This document shows positions 22,049 to 31,217 of a stretch of 64,000 bases of DNA, piece after piece. Positions within the stretch are counted from its first letter, which is position 1; each line of letters starts with the position of its first letter. The stretch is taken from positions 1 through 64,000 of the forward strand of contig CAVQBC010000008.1 of the NCBI GenBank assembly GCA_963710665.1, written 5' to 3'. This DNA comes from CAVQBC01 sp963710665 (lineage in GTDB: Bacteria > Actinomycetota > Thermoleophilia > Solirubrobacterales > Solirubrobacteraceae). The notes under the pieces were generated by a model that worked only from the letters and a program-made list of their open reading frames with translations, was not told where the DNA came from and did no database searches. Position numbers and translations under genes: made by a program.

Positions 22049-23388
22049 TACCCGACCTCGGACACGAGCTCGCCGCCGCCCCGCTCGGTGCGGAGGTCGA
22101 ACAACGCATAGAGACCGACCAGCGCCAGGCACACCGCGGGCACCACGAACCCGAGGGCGGTGCCCACCTCGTCCATGAGCTTGCCCTGGACGAGCGGAGC
22201 CAAGGCGCCGCCGAGGATGGCCATCACGAGACCCGCGGCCCCGAACTTCGCGTCCTGACCCAGCCCCTGAAGGGCCACGCCGTAGATGGTGGGGAACATC
22301 AGCGAGAGCGAGAGCGAGATCGCGACGACGGCGACAAGGCCGAGCATGTTCAGGGAGAACATGGCGATCAGGCACAAGACCACGCCGAGCGCGGCCATGC
22401 TGAACAACAGCAGGGTCGGCCTGACGATCCCCAGCAGGTAGACCATGACGAACCGGCTGATGAGGAACAGGATCAGGCTCGCCTGGAGGTAGAAGCCCGC
22501 GTGGTCGGGCGAGACGCCGACGACGTCCAGGGCGTACTGGATGGTGAAGCTCCACGCGCACACCTGTGCGGCGACGTTGAAGAACTGGGCGGCGACCCCG
22601 TAGCGGTAGTGGTGGTTCCGCCACAGGCGCCCGAACGCCCCGGGGCGCGTGCCCTCCTCCTCCGCGGCCTGCTCGGATGGCGTCTGCATCTTGCGGAACG
22701 CGATCAGCAGCCAGATGATCACGAGCACGGCCGCGATGCCGAGGTAGGGCCCGAGCACGAGCGACAGGTCGTCCTCCTGGGCCGCGCGCAGCTCGGCGGG
22801 CGACATGATCGTCTTCTCCGCCTCGGACGTGATCGCGGGCAGGATGAGCACGGCGCCGAGCAGGACGCCGATGTTCGCGCCGACCGGGTTGAAGGCCTGG
22901 GCCAGGTTGAGCCGCTGCGTCGCGCTCTCCTCGGGCCCCATCGCGATCACGAACGGGTTGGCCGACGTCTCCAGGATCGAGAGCCCGGCGGCCAGGACGA
23001 ACAGCGCCACGAGGAACGGTGCGAACTCGAGCAGCGAGCTCGCCGGGATGAAGAGCAGGCCGCCGATGGACGCCAGGCCCAGCCCGGTGAGCACGCCGGT
23101 CTTGTAGCCGAACCGCCGGTTGATGAAGGCCGCCGGGATCGCGAGCGAGAAGTACGCCCCGTAGTACGCGAACTGGACCAGCGCCGACTGGAAGTTCGAC
23201 ATGTCGAAGATGCTGCGGAAGACCCCCACCAGCACGTCGGTGAGGTTGGCCGCCGACCCCCAGGCGGCGAAGCACAGCACCAGCAGCCAGAACGGGATGA
23301 TGAGGCCGGGATAGACCAGCTTCGCCTTGCGCTGCTCGGCTCGAGCAGCGGTTGCCGGCTCGGATCCTGCCGACGCTGCTGACGCCAT
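22048..23388 (-). CDS. fucP: FucP-type MFS sugar:H+ symporter
   Basis: Twelve-helix major facilitator protein of about 446 residues. The FucP branch is indicated by FAAWGSAANLTDVLVGVFRSIF, FAYYGAYFSLAIPAAFINRRFGYKTGV, LSILETSANPFVIAMGPEESATQRLNLAQAFNPVGANIG and the late FPTIYGVALQGLG. It probably imports fucose, fructose, glucose or a related monosaccharide with protons. I take ATG 23388, close behind a GGGGGTGGAC ribosome site; GTG 23394 is an alternative. A LacI-type palindrome lies 46 nt upstream (23434-23447). It is translationally coupled to the sugar-binding lipoprotein. Confidence 0.87.
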   Translation of the reverse strand: MASAASAGSEPATAARAEQRKAKLVYPGLIIPFWLLVLCFAAWGSAANLTDVLVGVFRSIFDMSNFQSALVQFAYYGAYFSLAIPAAFINRRFGYKTGVLTGLGLASIGGLLFIPASSLLEFAPFLVALFVLAAGLSILETSANPFVIAMGPEESATQRLNLAQAFNPVGANIGVLLGAVLILPAITSEAEKTIMSPAELRAAQEDDLSLVLGPYLGIAAVLVIIWLLIAFRKMQTPSEQAAEEEGTRPGAFGRLWRNHHYRYGVAAQFFNVAAQVCAWSFTIQYALDVVGVSPDHAGFYLQASLILFLISRFVMVYLLGIVRPTLLLFSMAALGVVLCLIAMFSLNMLGLVAVVAISLSLSLMFPTIYGVALQGLGQDAKFGAAGLVMAILGGALAPLVQGKLMDEVGTALGFVVPAVCLALVGLYALFDLRTERGGGELVSEVG

Positions 23389-23433
23389 GTCCACCCCCCG
23401 ATCCCCGTGGAGCGCCCCAGCGGCTCGGACGCC

Positions 23434-23447
23434 TGGAAGCGCTACCG
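23434..23447. promoter_or_regulatory. LacI-family-type operator TGGAAGCGCTACCG
   Basis: Imperfect palindrome centred on AGCGCT with GG/CC flanks, the usual core of actinobacterial LacI-type sugar repressor sites. It lies between the ABM gene stop and the fucP start. No LacI regulator is encoded in the window. Confidence 0.4.
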
Positions 23448-23488
23448 TACCCTGAATCCGTCTCTGTGGGGACGTTTTCCGAGGCCGC

Positions 23489-23791
23489 CTACTTCTCGCT
23501 GCACAAACGCAGCTCGGAGGGCTCGCGGAGGAGGTCCTCGAGGATCTTGTTGCCCTCCGTGTTGTAGGGCTGCTGCATGTGCTCGTCCCAGGCGGCCCGG
23601 GAGCGGAACATCTCGAGCATGAGCCAGCTGTCCGGGTCGTCTTGCGGCTGGACCAGATGCATGAAGACGCACCCGGGCTCCTCGAGGGTGTTTCGGCGCA
23701 TGGATTGCAGCTGCGCCTCGGCCTCGGCCATGCGGTCCAGCCGCGGCCTGATGGTCACCACGAGGAAGAGAGGTCCATCGTGTTCGCTCAT
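23489..23791 (-). CDS. ABM-domain protein (antibiotic biosynthesis monooxygenase/YgiN-like fold)
   Basis: Small soluble protein of 100 residues with a dimeric alpha-beta ABM fold: PLFLVVTIRPRLDRMAEAEAQL, then RRNTLEEPGCVFMHLVQPQDDPDSWLMLEMF and WDEHMQQPYN. Members include YgiN quinol monooxygenase and haem-degrading or mutarotase-like proteins. Here it is the first gene of a minus-strand set with FucP and the sugar-binding lipoprotein and diverges from the PfkB kinase. A role in sugar metabolism is only suggested by position. Confidence 0.75.
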   Translation of the reverse strand: MSEHDGPLFLVVTIRPRLDRMAEAEAQLQSMRRNTLEEPGCVFMHLVQPQDDPDSWLMLEMFRSRAAWDEHMQQPYNTEGNKILEDLLREPSELRLCSEK

Positions 23792-23915
23792 GGGTGAGCC
23801 ATACCAGCTGGCCGCTCGCCCGTGTGGCGGACGCGGCGATCCTGGCCTACCGCCCGCCCCCGATCGCGGGTATGTTCAGCGCGGAGGGTTGCTCCGCGAC
23901 TCGGGGGGTCAGGCC

Positions 23916-24878
23916 ATGGGGAAGATCGTGACGCTGGGCGAGGTCGTGGCGGACGTCTACCGCGAGCCTTCCTCCTCCCACGTAGAGCTGCCGTTCACCG
24001 CCCGGCCGGGCGGGGCGCCGGCGAACGTCGCCGTCGCCGCCGCGCGGCTCGGTGCCGAGGCGGCGTTCGTGGGGCGCCTCGGCGACGACCTCTTCGGCGA
24101 CTTCATCCTGGAGGCGCTCGACTCGGTGGGGGTGGACACGTCCGCGGTCCGGCGGCAGTCGCCCCCGACGCGCACCACGCTGGCGTTCGTCGAGGTGGCC
24201 GAGGACGGCGACCGGACCTTCACCTTCTACCGCTCGGTCCCCGCGGCCGACGAGCTGCTCGTGCCCGAGGACATCAGGCGCGAGTCGCTGGAGGGCGCCT
24301 CGTTCGCCAACTTCGGGAGCATCCCGCTGATCAAGGATCCGGTGCGCTCGGCGACGTACCGGTTCGCGGAGCTCGCGAACGAGCTGGGCGTCGACGTCGC
24401 CTTCGACGTGAACCTCCGCGAGAACCTGTGGGAGGACATCGACACGTTCCGGGCGACCGTGGAGCCGATGCTCGACCTCTCGTCGGTGGTCAAGCTGAGC
24501 GAGGAGGAGCTCGGGCCGGTGCTCGGGACGGACGACGATGACGCGGCGGCGGATCTGCTGCTCGACCGCGGCGTCACGCTGCTGCTGGTCAGCAGGGGCG
24601 GCGAGGGCGCGTTCTACGCGACCCGCTCGTTCCGGGGCACGGTGCCCTCGTTCCCGATCGATGAGGTCGTCGACGCGACGGGCGCGGGGGACGCGTTCCT
24701 CGCCTCCACCCTCGCGCATCTCTCGGACATCCCGGGGTGGGCGGGCGACGAGGACGGCGTGGCCGAGGCGGTCCGGCGCGGGACGGCGGGCGGCGCGCTC
24801 GCCTGCACCGCGTTCGGCGCGATGCAGGCGCTCCCCACGCGGGAGGAGCTCGAGGGCTTCATGGCCGCCCGCGCCTGA
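23916..24878 (+). CDS. PfkB-family carbohydrate kinase (fructokinase-like)
   Basis: Cytoplasmic sugar kinase of 320 residues. The first PfkB signature is GGAPANVAVAAARLGAEAAFVGRLG (about 29-53), and the second, DATGAGDAF (253-261), holds the catalytic base Asp259 and the anion hole. FDVNLRENLWED and VVKLSEEEL are typical of fructokinases and 2-keto-3-deoxygluconate kinases. ATG at 23916 follows GGGGGTC. It is divergent from the ABM-FucP-binding protein genes and would phosphorylate the sugar they import. A hairpin at 24881-24900 closes the unit. Confidence 0.87.
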   Translation: MGKIVTLGEVVADVYREPSSSHVELPFTARPGGAPANVAVAAARLGAEAAFVGRLGDDLFGDFILEALDSVGVDTSAVRRQSPPTRTTLAFVEVAEDGDRTFTFYRSVPAADELLVPEDIRRESLEGASFANFGSIPLIKDPVRSATYRFAELANELGVDVAFDVNLRENLWEDIDTFRATVEPMLDLSSVVKLSEEELGPVLGTDDDDAAADLLLDRGVTLLLVSRGGEGAFYATRSFRGTVPSFPIDEVVDATGAGDAFLASTLAHLSDIPGWAGDEDGVAEAVRRGTAGGALACTAFGAMQALPTREELEGFMAARA

Positions 24879-24880
24879 CC

Positions 24881-24900
24881 GACCGCGCTCGATCGCGGTC
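24881..24900 (+). terminator. Hairpin after the PfkB kinase
   Basis: Perfect 7-bp stem GACCGCG / CGCGGTC with a 6-nt loop, 2 nt after the kinase stop and before the convergent helicase gene. There is no T tract. Confidence 0.4.
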
Positions 24901-24949
24901 GCGCGGAGTTGATCGAGATCATCCGCCCGCGCGACCTCGAGTCGTAGAA

Positions 24950-26989
24950 CTACATGAACAGCTCGTCGACCGACACGGCGATCCGCCGCGGGGGCCCCGG
25001 CGGGGCGGCGAACGGTCCGCGGGGAGCGTCGTCCGGGAGATGGGCGACGTCGCACAGGGCCTGCACCGCCGGCGTCAGAAACCGCGAGGGCTTCCCGTAT
25101 CCGTGGCCGTCGTCGCGTCCCTGCGGGCGCCGGTAGTAGCGCCGCGGCACGTAGATCGAGAGCGACCGCCGCGCGCGTGTCAGCGCGACGTACATCAGGC
25201 GCCGTTCCTCGGCGATCGACTCGCTCGTCCCGGCGGCCAGGTCGGCCGGGAAGTTGCCGTCGTAGGCGGCGAGGATGTGCACGGACTGCCACTCCAGCCC
25301 TTTCGCAGAATGCACCGTCGAGAGCACGAGCCAGTCGTCATCGAGGAGCGGCGGCCCGGCAAGGTCCTGCGATGACGCCGGCGGGTCGAGGACGAGCTCC
25401 GCGACGAACGTGCGCATGTCGCGCGCTTCGCCCGCCAGCCCCGCGAGCGTGTCGAGGTCCTGCAACCGCACGGCGCCGTCGATGTAGTGGCCGCGCACGA
25501 GCGGGGAGAGCACGTCGCGCAGCCGCTCGACCGCCGGACCCGGCGCGCTCTCCGCGGCGGCGGCGATCGCGGCGACCAGCGGGTCGGCGAGCTCGAGCGC
25601 CGACGCGGGCAGCTCCGCGCGCGCGGTGCCCCAGCGCTCGGCGAGCTCCGCGCCGTCCAGCATGAGCCTGTCGACCGCGCGGCGTGCGCGGGCCGGGCCA
25701 ACGCCCTCGAGGAGCTGCAGCAGCCTGAACCATGCCATCTCGTCCGCCGGGCGGTCCACAAGGCGCAGCACGGCGAGGAAGTCCTTGACGTGCGCGGCCT
25801 CGAGGTAGCGCAGTCCGCCGTACTTCACGAACGGGATCCGCCGCCGGGACAGCTCGAGCTCGAGCGCGTCGGTGTCATGGCCTGTGCGCGCGAGCACCGC
25901 CTGCTCGCGCAACAGCATTCCCTCCTCGCGGGCCGCCAGCACGCGGTCGCACACGTCGGCCGCTTCGTGCAGCTGGTCGCGGCAGAACACGAGCGCCGGG
26001 CGCCCTCCTCCCTCGCGCTCCGCGCGCAGCGTCTTCGGGAAGCCGTCGGCGTCTTGTCGTGCGACGGCGTTCGCGACGTCGAGCAGCGGCTGGGTCGCAC
26101 GGTAGTTGCGCTCGAGCGTCACCGTCGTCGCGGCCGTGAACCGATCGGGGAACTCGAGGATGTGGCGCGCCGACGCCGAGCGGAACGCGTAGATCGCCTG
26201 GAAGTCGTCGCCGACCGCGGTCACGTGGCAGTCCCGCCGGGCGAAGCCCTCGACGATCGCGACCTGCAGCCCGTTGACGTCCTGGTACTCGTCCACGAGG
26301 ACGTGGTCGAACGCCGACGCGATGTGCGGGCCCGCGTGCTCGTCGGCCATCAGGGCCCGCCACAGGACGAGCAGGTCGTCGAGATCGATCGCGCCGAGCG
26401 CGCGCTTGCGCGCCGTGAACGCCTGGAAGAGCGGTCCGAGCACATCGACGTGCTCCTCGCACCACGGGAAGCTCTCGGCCACGATCGCGCGCACCGGCTG
26501 CTGAGCGTTCACGGTGCGCGAGTAGATGTCGGCCAGCGTGTGCTTGCGCGGGAAGCGCCTTCCGGTCTCGCCGTGACCCTGCTCCTGACGGACCAGGTCG
26601 AGCAGGTCGGCGGCATCGCCCGCGTCGAGCACGGCGAAGTCCGATCCCAGGCCGAGCGCCGCGGCGTGCCCGCGCACGAAGCGGTGCGCCACCGAATGGA
26701 ACGTGCCCCCGAGGACTCGCTGAGCCGAGCTGCTCGCCGGCGCCTGCGCGCGCGTAAGCATGTCCCGCGCTGCGCGGCGAGTGAACGTCAGCAGCAGGAT
26801 CCGCTCGGCGGGGACACCACCGGCGACGAGCGAGGCGACGCGCGCGCAGAGCGTCGTCGTCTTCCCGGTCCCGGCGCCGGCGAGCACGAGCAGGTGGCCG
26901 TCCCGGTGCAGCGCGGCGGCGCGCTGCTCGGGGTTCAAGTCCTCGAGCCGGTCAGCAGGGTTCTTGACGGCCTCCGTTGCGGCGAACAT
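24950..26989 (-). CDS. UvrD/Rep-family superfamily 1 DNA helicase
   Basis: ATP-dependent 3'-5' DNA helicase of about 679 residues. Motifs in order: Q-motif LNPEQRAAAL, Walker A AGAGTGKTT (37-45), motif Ia TFTRRAARDM, Walker B VDEYQDVN, motif III GDDFQAIYAFRSA, motif IV ERNYRATQPLLD, motif V VHSAKGLEWQSV and motif VI LMYVALTRARRSLSIYVP. The length is close to UvrD/PcrA. ATG at 26989 is my choice; the frame is open to 27106, which would overlap the methyltransferase gene upstream and adds 39 residues without family similarity. It probably acts in DNA repair; it has no link to its neighbours that I can see. Confidence 0.88.
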   Translation of the reverse strand: MFAATEAVKNPADRLEDLNPEQRAAALHRDGHLLVLAGAGTGKTTTLCARVASLVAGGVPAERILLLTFTRRAARDMLTRAQAPASSSAQRVLGGTFHSVAHRFVRGHAAALGLGSDFAVLDAGDAADLLDLVRQEQGHGETGRRFPRKHTLADIYSRTVNAQQPVRAIVAESFPWCEEHVDVLGPLFQAFTARKRALGAIDLDDLLVLWRALMADEHAGPHIASAFDHVLVDEYQDVNGLQVAIVEGFARRDCHVTAVGDDFQAIYAFRSASARHILEFPDRFTAATTVTLERNYRATQPLLDVANAVARQDADGFPKTLRAEREGGGRPALVFCRDQLHEAADVCDRVLAAREEGMLLREQAVLARTGHDTDALELELSRRRIPFVKYGGLRYLEAAHVKDFLAVLRLVDRPADEMAWFRLLQLLEGVGPARARRAVDRLMLDGAELAERWGTARAELPASALELADPLVAAIAAAAESAPGPAVERLRDVLSPLVRGHYIDGAVRLQDLDTLAGLAGEARDMRTFVAELVLDPPASSQDLAGPPLLDDDWLVLSTVHSAKGLEWQSVHILAAYDGNFPADLAAGTSESIAEERRLMYVALTRARRSLSIYVPRRYYRRPQGRDDGHGYGKPSRFLTPAVQALCDVAHLPDDAPRGPFAAPPGPPRRIAVSVDELFM

Positions 26990-27071
26990 CCGTTCGCCGA
27001 ACGCTACGGTCGCGTCCGGACGACCAGCCTGCGGATGCCCGTGTGGGAGGACGCCAACGACCGGGGCGCAA

Positions 27072-28154
27072 TCAGGCGTCGAGCCGGTAGAGGCGGAACA
27101 GGTCATTGGGCACCGGCAGCACCGCGACGTGGCGGTAGCCGGCCTCGGTCGCGTAGCGCTGCAGCGTCTCTGAGCGCATCACCGTGCCGGTGGCCGCCGA
27201 GGGCTCCTCGACGAGCTGCGTGGGCAGGCAGTGGGTGACGCTCCAGCCGTACATCATCCGCTCGGTCTCGTCGCCCGGCGCGGTGAACGACTCGGCCACG
27301 CGCTCGTCGACCACGAGCGCGGCGCCGCCCTCGGCGAGGCTCTCGCGGATCGCCGCGAGCGCCTCGACGGGCCGGGCGAGGTCGTGCAGCGTCTCGAGCA
27401 CGAGCACGAGGTCGTAGGGGCCGCGGTCGCGCACCGCCGTGGCGTCGCCGGCGACGAAGGCGACGCCCTCGACCCCGGCCTCGGCGGCGTGGCGGCGGGC
27501 GTCGCGGATCGACGCCGCGTCGGCGTCGAACCCGTCCACGCGCGCCCGCGGGAACGCGCGCGCCATCGCGATGGCCGAGAAGCCCTGGCCGCAGCCGACG
27601 TCGGCGACCCGGCCGCCACGCTCGAGCAGGCGGGCGCGGACGTCGGGGAGCGCGTCCATCCAGCCGGTCGTCAGGTCGTGCACGAACGCCGGCCGGTTGA
27701 TGTGGCCCTGGCCGTGGCGGAACGCGGGGCCGTAGTCGGCGTAGGGCACGCCGCCGCCGGTGCGGTAGGCGTCGGCGACCCGGCCGATCACACCGCCGAT
27801 GCCGGCGATCATGTGCGCGAAGGGCGCGACGTGGGCGGGGTCGTCGGCGCTCGCCAGCACGCGCGCGTGATCGGCCGGGAGCCGGTAGCGGCGGTCCGCG
27901 GCGCCCGCCGCGGCGTCCTCGACGTCGAGCAGGCCGGCGACCGCCTGCTGCTCGAGCCATTCGCGCGCGTAGCGCTCGGCGATCCCGGACCGCGCGGCGA
28001 GCTCCGGGGCCGTGAGCGCGCCGTGCTCGTCGAGGGCGCGGTAGAGGCCGAGCTCGGCGCCGAGGTAGACGGCGTAGAGCTCGAGCGCGTCGATCGTGGC
28101 GCCGAACAGGCGCTCGACGAGGATCTCGCTGCGATCGGTCGTGGTGGTGGTCAC
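27072..28154 (-). CDS. SAM-dependent methyltransferase with N-terminal winged-helix domain
   Basis: Class I methyltransferase of 360 residues. An N-terminal helical/winged domain (about 10-90, DALELYAVYLGAELGLYRALDEHGALTAPELAARSGI) resembles the dimerisation domain of O-methyltransferases and Rv2258c-like proteins. The SAM site is VADVGCGQGFSAIAMARAFP (about 183-202), followed by VDGFDAD and LVLVLETLHDLARP. The substrate is not identifiable. It is divergent from the SARP regulator at 28305 and upstream of the helicase. The SARP regulator next door could control it, but no binding site was recognised. Confidence 0.82.
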   Translation of the reverse strand: MTTTTTDRSEILVERLFGATIDALELYAVYLGAELGLYRALDEHGALTAPELAARSGIAERYAREWLEQQAVAGLLDVEDAAAGAADRRYRLPADHARVLASADDPAHVAPFAHMIAGIGGVIGRVADAYRTGGGVPYADYGPAFRHGQGHINRPAFVHDLTTGWMDALPDVRARLLERGGRVADVGCGQGFSAIAMARAFPRARVDGFDADAASIRDARRHAAEAGVEGVAFVAGDATAVRDRGPYDLVLVLETLHDLARPVEALAAIRESLAEGGAALVVDERVAESFTAPGDETERMMYGWSVTHCLPTQLVEEPSAATGTVMRSETLQRYATEAGYRHVAVLPVPNDLFRLYRLDA

Positions 28155-28304
28155 GGCGGAGGGTCCTCCTGGCGGTCCGTGCCGCCCCGGCGGGCGGCCT
28201 CGGCGGGAAGCGTCCGGCCGCGCGCCTACCGTCGCGCTACGCCGGCCTTACCGCCGGGGGCGCGGCCGCTTGTCGCGCCGCGCGCGCCCCCGTAAGGTCG
28301 CGCC

Positions 28305-31217
28305 GTGGAGTTCCGCGTCCTCGGTCCGCTCGAGGTCGTCGACGGCGGTCCCGCGTCGGCTCCGTCCGGGGTGAAGGAGCGGACGATCCTCGCGCGCCTG
28401 CTGCTCGAGCCGGGTCGGCCGGTGTCCGCCGACGCGCTGCTCGAGGCGGCCTGGCCCGAGCGGCCGGACGCGGCCGCGGGGCGCTCGCTGCAGGTCCGGC
28501 TCGCCCACCTGCGCGCCTTCCTCGAGCCGGACCGGGCCAAGGGGGCGCCGCCGGCGGTGCTCGTGCGCGACGGTGCGGGCTACCGGCTCGCGGTCGAGCC
28601 CGGCCAGGTCGACGCCCGCCGGTTCGAGCACCTTGTCGCCGAGGCGGCGGCGCTGCCGCCGGCGGCAGCGCTCGACGCCTACCGGCGCGCGCTCGAGCTG
28701 TGGCGCGGGCCGCCGTTCGCCGAGGTCGCCTACGCCGACTTCGCGCAGCCCGAGATCCGGCGGCTGGAGGGGCTGCGGGCGCGGGCCGACGAGGGCCGCG
28801 CGCAGGCGCTGGCAGCGCTGGGACGCCACGAGGAGGCGGTGGCCGAGCTGCGCCGGCTGGCGGCGGCCGAGCCGCTGCGGGAGGACCTCGCGCGCGAGCT
28901 GGCGCGCAGCCTCTACCTCGCGGGCCGGCAGGTCGAGGCGCTCGATGCGCTGCGGTCGCTCGGGGGCGCGCTGCGCGAGCTCGGCCTCGAGCCGGCCGAT
29001 GAGACGCGGGCGCTCGAGCACGCCGTGCTCGTGCACGATCCGGATCTGACCGCCGGCCCACCGGCGACGTCCGGGCCGCCGCCGGCACGCGCTCTCCCGG
29101 CCCCGGCGAGCCGCTTCTTCGGGCGCGAGGCCCACCTCGACCACGCGGCCGCGCTGCTCCGCGACGGCGTCCTCGTGACGGTCACCGGGGTCGGCGGCGC
29201 CGGCAAGACGCGCCTCGCCCTCGAGCTCGCGCGACGCTCGGCCGAGCGGTTCGGAGACGACCGCTGGTGGTGCGAGCTCGCGCCGGCGGGCGCCGACGCC
29301 GACGTCCCGGGCGCGATCGCCGACGCGCTCGGCATCGATCCCGGGAGCGCCGCGCTCGAGCGGATCGCCGAGCACCTCGCGCCGCGGCGCGGGCTGCTCG
29401 TGCTCGACAACTGCGAGCACGTCCTGGAGGGCGCCGCGGCGGTCGCGGAGGCGCTGCCGGCCCGCTGCCCCGAGCTGCGCATCCTCGCCACCAGCCGGGC
29501 GCCGCTCGGCGTCGACGGGGAGCAGGTCCTGCGCCTCGCGGGTCTCGACCTGCCCGCCGGCCGCGAGGCGCCCGACGCCGGCGACAGCCCCGCCGTGGCG
29601 CTGTTCCTCGACCGCGCCCGGGCGGCGGGCGCCGTCGTCGAGCCCGCGACCGAGCTCGCCGCCGTCGGCGAGCTCTGCCGCCGCCTCGACGGGCTCCCGC
29701 TGGCGATCGAGCTGGCGGCCGGCCGCACGCGCTCGATGACCACCGCGGAGATCGCCGCGCGCCATGCCGAGCGCCTCACGCTGCTGGCGGTGCCCGGGCG
29801 ACGCGCCGCGACGCGCCACGCGACGCTGCGGGCGGCGATCGACTGGTCCTACGAGCTTCTCGCCGCGCCCCAGCAGCGGCTCTACGAGCGCCTGTCGGTG
29901 TTCGCCCGCGGCGCGACGCTCGACGGCGCCACCGACGTCTGCGCCGGCGACGGCGTCGAGCCCGCGGACGTGCCGGCGCTGCTCGACGAGCTCGTGGCGC
30001 ACTCGATGGTCACCGCCACCGGCACGAGCGGCGGCACGCTCTACGGCATGCTCGAGACGCTGCGCGAGTACGCGGGGGAGCGCCTCGAGCGCCGCGGCGA
30101 GCGCGAGCGTCTCGTCGACCGCCACGCCGGCCACTACGCGGCCCGGGCCGAGCGGATGGGGACCGCGATGTGGGCGTCGGTGCTGCCGTTCATCGACGAG
30201 CTCGACGACATCCGCGCCGCCCTGCGCCGCTGCCTGCAGGCGGATCCGGGACCCACCCGCGCGTTCACGATCCTCGTCCCGCTGTGGGGCACCGCGCCCG
30301 CGCGCCACGCCGCGGAGATCGCCCAGCTGGCCGAGGACGCGCTCGACCGCTGGCCGCAGGACCATCCGCTGCGCAAGCGCGTGCTCGGGACCGCCGCGAC
30401 CGCCCGGCTCTTCTCCGGCGACGCCGCCGCGGCCCGGCGCCTCGCCGAGGCCGCCGTCGCGCTCGAGCGGCCCGGCGGCGAGCCCGCGCTGATGGCCCGG
30501 CGGACGCTCGCCCACCTCGCGATGTACGCCGAGGACCGCGCGACGGCGCTCGCGCGCACGCTGGACGTGTCGCGGCTCGCCCGCGCGGGCGGCGCGGACC
30601 TGCTCGCCTGCGAGTGCGACGGCTTCAGCGTGCAGCTGCTGCACGCGGTCGGCGAGGAGGACGCCGCGATCGCGCTGGCGGCGCGCATGCGCGCCGAGGC
30701 CGAGCGCGTGCACGCGCCGTTCATGGTCTGCTGGGCGCGCTACGTCAGCGGGATCGCGCACCTCGATCGCGACCGCGGGGAGGCGCGCCGGTGGTTCGGC
30801 GAGTCGATCGCGCTCGGCCGCGAGGTCGGCCACCACCACATGGTGCGCTTCAGCCTGCGCGGCACCGGCGTCGCCGCGCTCCTCGACGGCGACCACGACG
30901 AGGCCGCGCGCCGCTTCCTCGAGGCGCTCGCGCACGACGAGGCCCGCAGCGACGCCGCCTCCCAGTGGACGACGCTGATGGCGATCGGCGCGCTGCTGGC
31001 CGAGCGCGACCGGCTCGAGCCCGCCGGCGACCTGCTCGCCGCGGCGGCGTCCTGGCCCGCCGCCCCGTTCCTCGTCTCGCTCGCCGGCCGGGCGCGCGAG
31101 CGGCTCCCCGCCGGCACCGAGCCCGCGCCGCTCGACCTCGCGGCGGCCAAGGCGCTCGCCCGCGCCGAGCTCGCAGGGGCTCAGGAGGCGACGAAGTCCG
31201 GCGCCTCGCGCCGGTAG
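28305..31217 (+). CDS. SARP/AfsR-type transcriptional regulator (BTAD, NTPase, TPR-like)
   Basis: Large cytoplasmic regulator of 970 residues. Residues 1-95 form an OmpR-type DNA-binding domain (MEFRVLGPLEVVDGG...). Residues 100-245 are the BTAD helical domain. An AP-ATPase/NTPase follows, with P-loop VTGVGGAGKT (about 290-299), LLVLDNCEHV as Walker B and RILATSRAPLGV; the remainder (about 590-970) is helical, TPR-like repeat sequence. The architecture is that of AfsR family members lacking further domains. GTG at 28305 gives the standard start. No secondary-metabolite cluster lies next to it, so its targets are probably the divergent methyltransferase or elsewhere. It overlaps the convergent hydrolase gene by 37 nt. 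Confidence 0.88.
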   Translation: MEFRVLGPLEVVDGGPASAPSGVKERTILARLLLEPGRPVSADALLEAAWPERPDAAAGRSLQVRLAHLRAFLEPDRAKGAPPAVLVRDGAGYRLAVEPGQVDARRFEHLVAEAAALPPAAALDAYRRALELWRGPPFAEVAYADFAQPEIRRLEGLRARADEGRAQALAALGRHEEAVAELRRLAAAEPLREDLARELARSLYLAGRQVEALDALRSLGGALRELGLEPADETRALEHAVLVHDPDLTAGPPATSGPPPARALPAPASRFFGREAHLDHAAALLRDGVLVTVTGVGGAGKTRLALELARRSAERFGDDRWWCELAPAGADADVPGAIADALGIDPGSAALERIAEHLAPRRGLLVLDNCEHVLEGAAAVAEALPARCPELRILATSRAPLGVDGEQVLRLAGLDLPAGREAPDAGDSPAVALFLDRARAAGAVVEPATELAAVGELCRRLDGLPLAIELAAGRTRSMTTAEIAARHAERLTLLAVPGRRAATRHATLRAAIDWSYELLAAPQQRLYERLSVFARGATLDGATDVCAGDGVEPADVPALLDELVAHSMVTATGTSGGTLYGMLETLREYAGERLERRGERERLVDRHAGHYAARAERMGTAMWASVLPFIDELDDIRAALRRCLQADPGPTRAFTILVPLWGTAPARHAAEIAQLAEDALDRWPQDHPLRKRVLGTAATARLFSGDAAAARRLAEAAVALERPGGEPALMARRTLAHLAMYAEDRATALARTLDVSRLARAGGADLLACECDGFSVQLLHAVGEEDAAIALAARMRAEAERVHAPFMVCWARYVSGIAHLDRDRGEARRWFGESIALGREVGHHHMVRFSLRGTGVAALLDGDHDEAARRFLEALAHDEARSDAASQWTTLMAIGALLAERDRLEPAGDLLAAAASWPAAPFLVSLAGRARERLPAGTEPAPLDLAAAKALARAELAGAQEATKSGASRR

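Noticed and set aside
28305..31217. Antibiotic gene cluster pathway regulator
   Set aside because: No polyketide, non-ribosomal peptide, terpene or tailoring cluster lies nearby; the single methyltransferase is not enough evidence.
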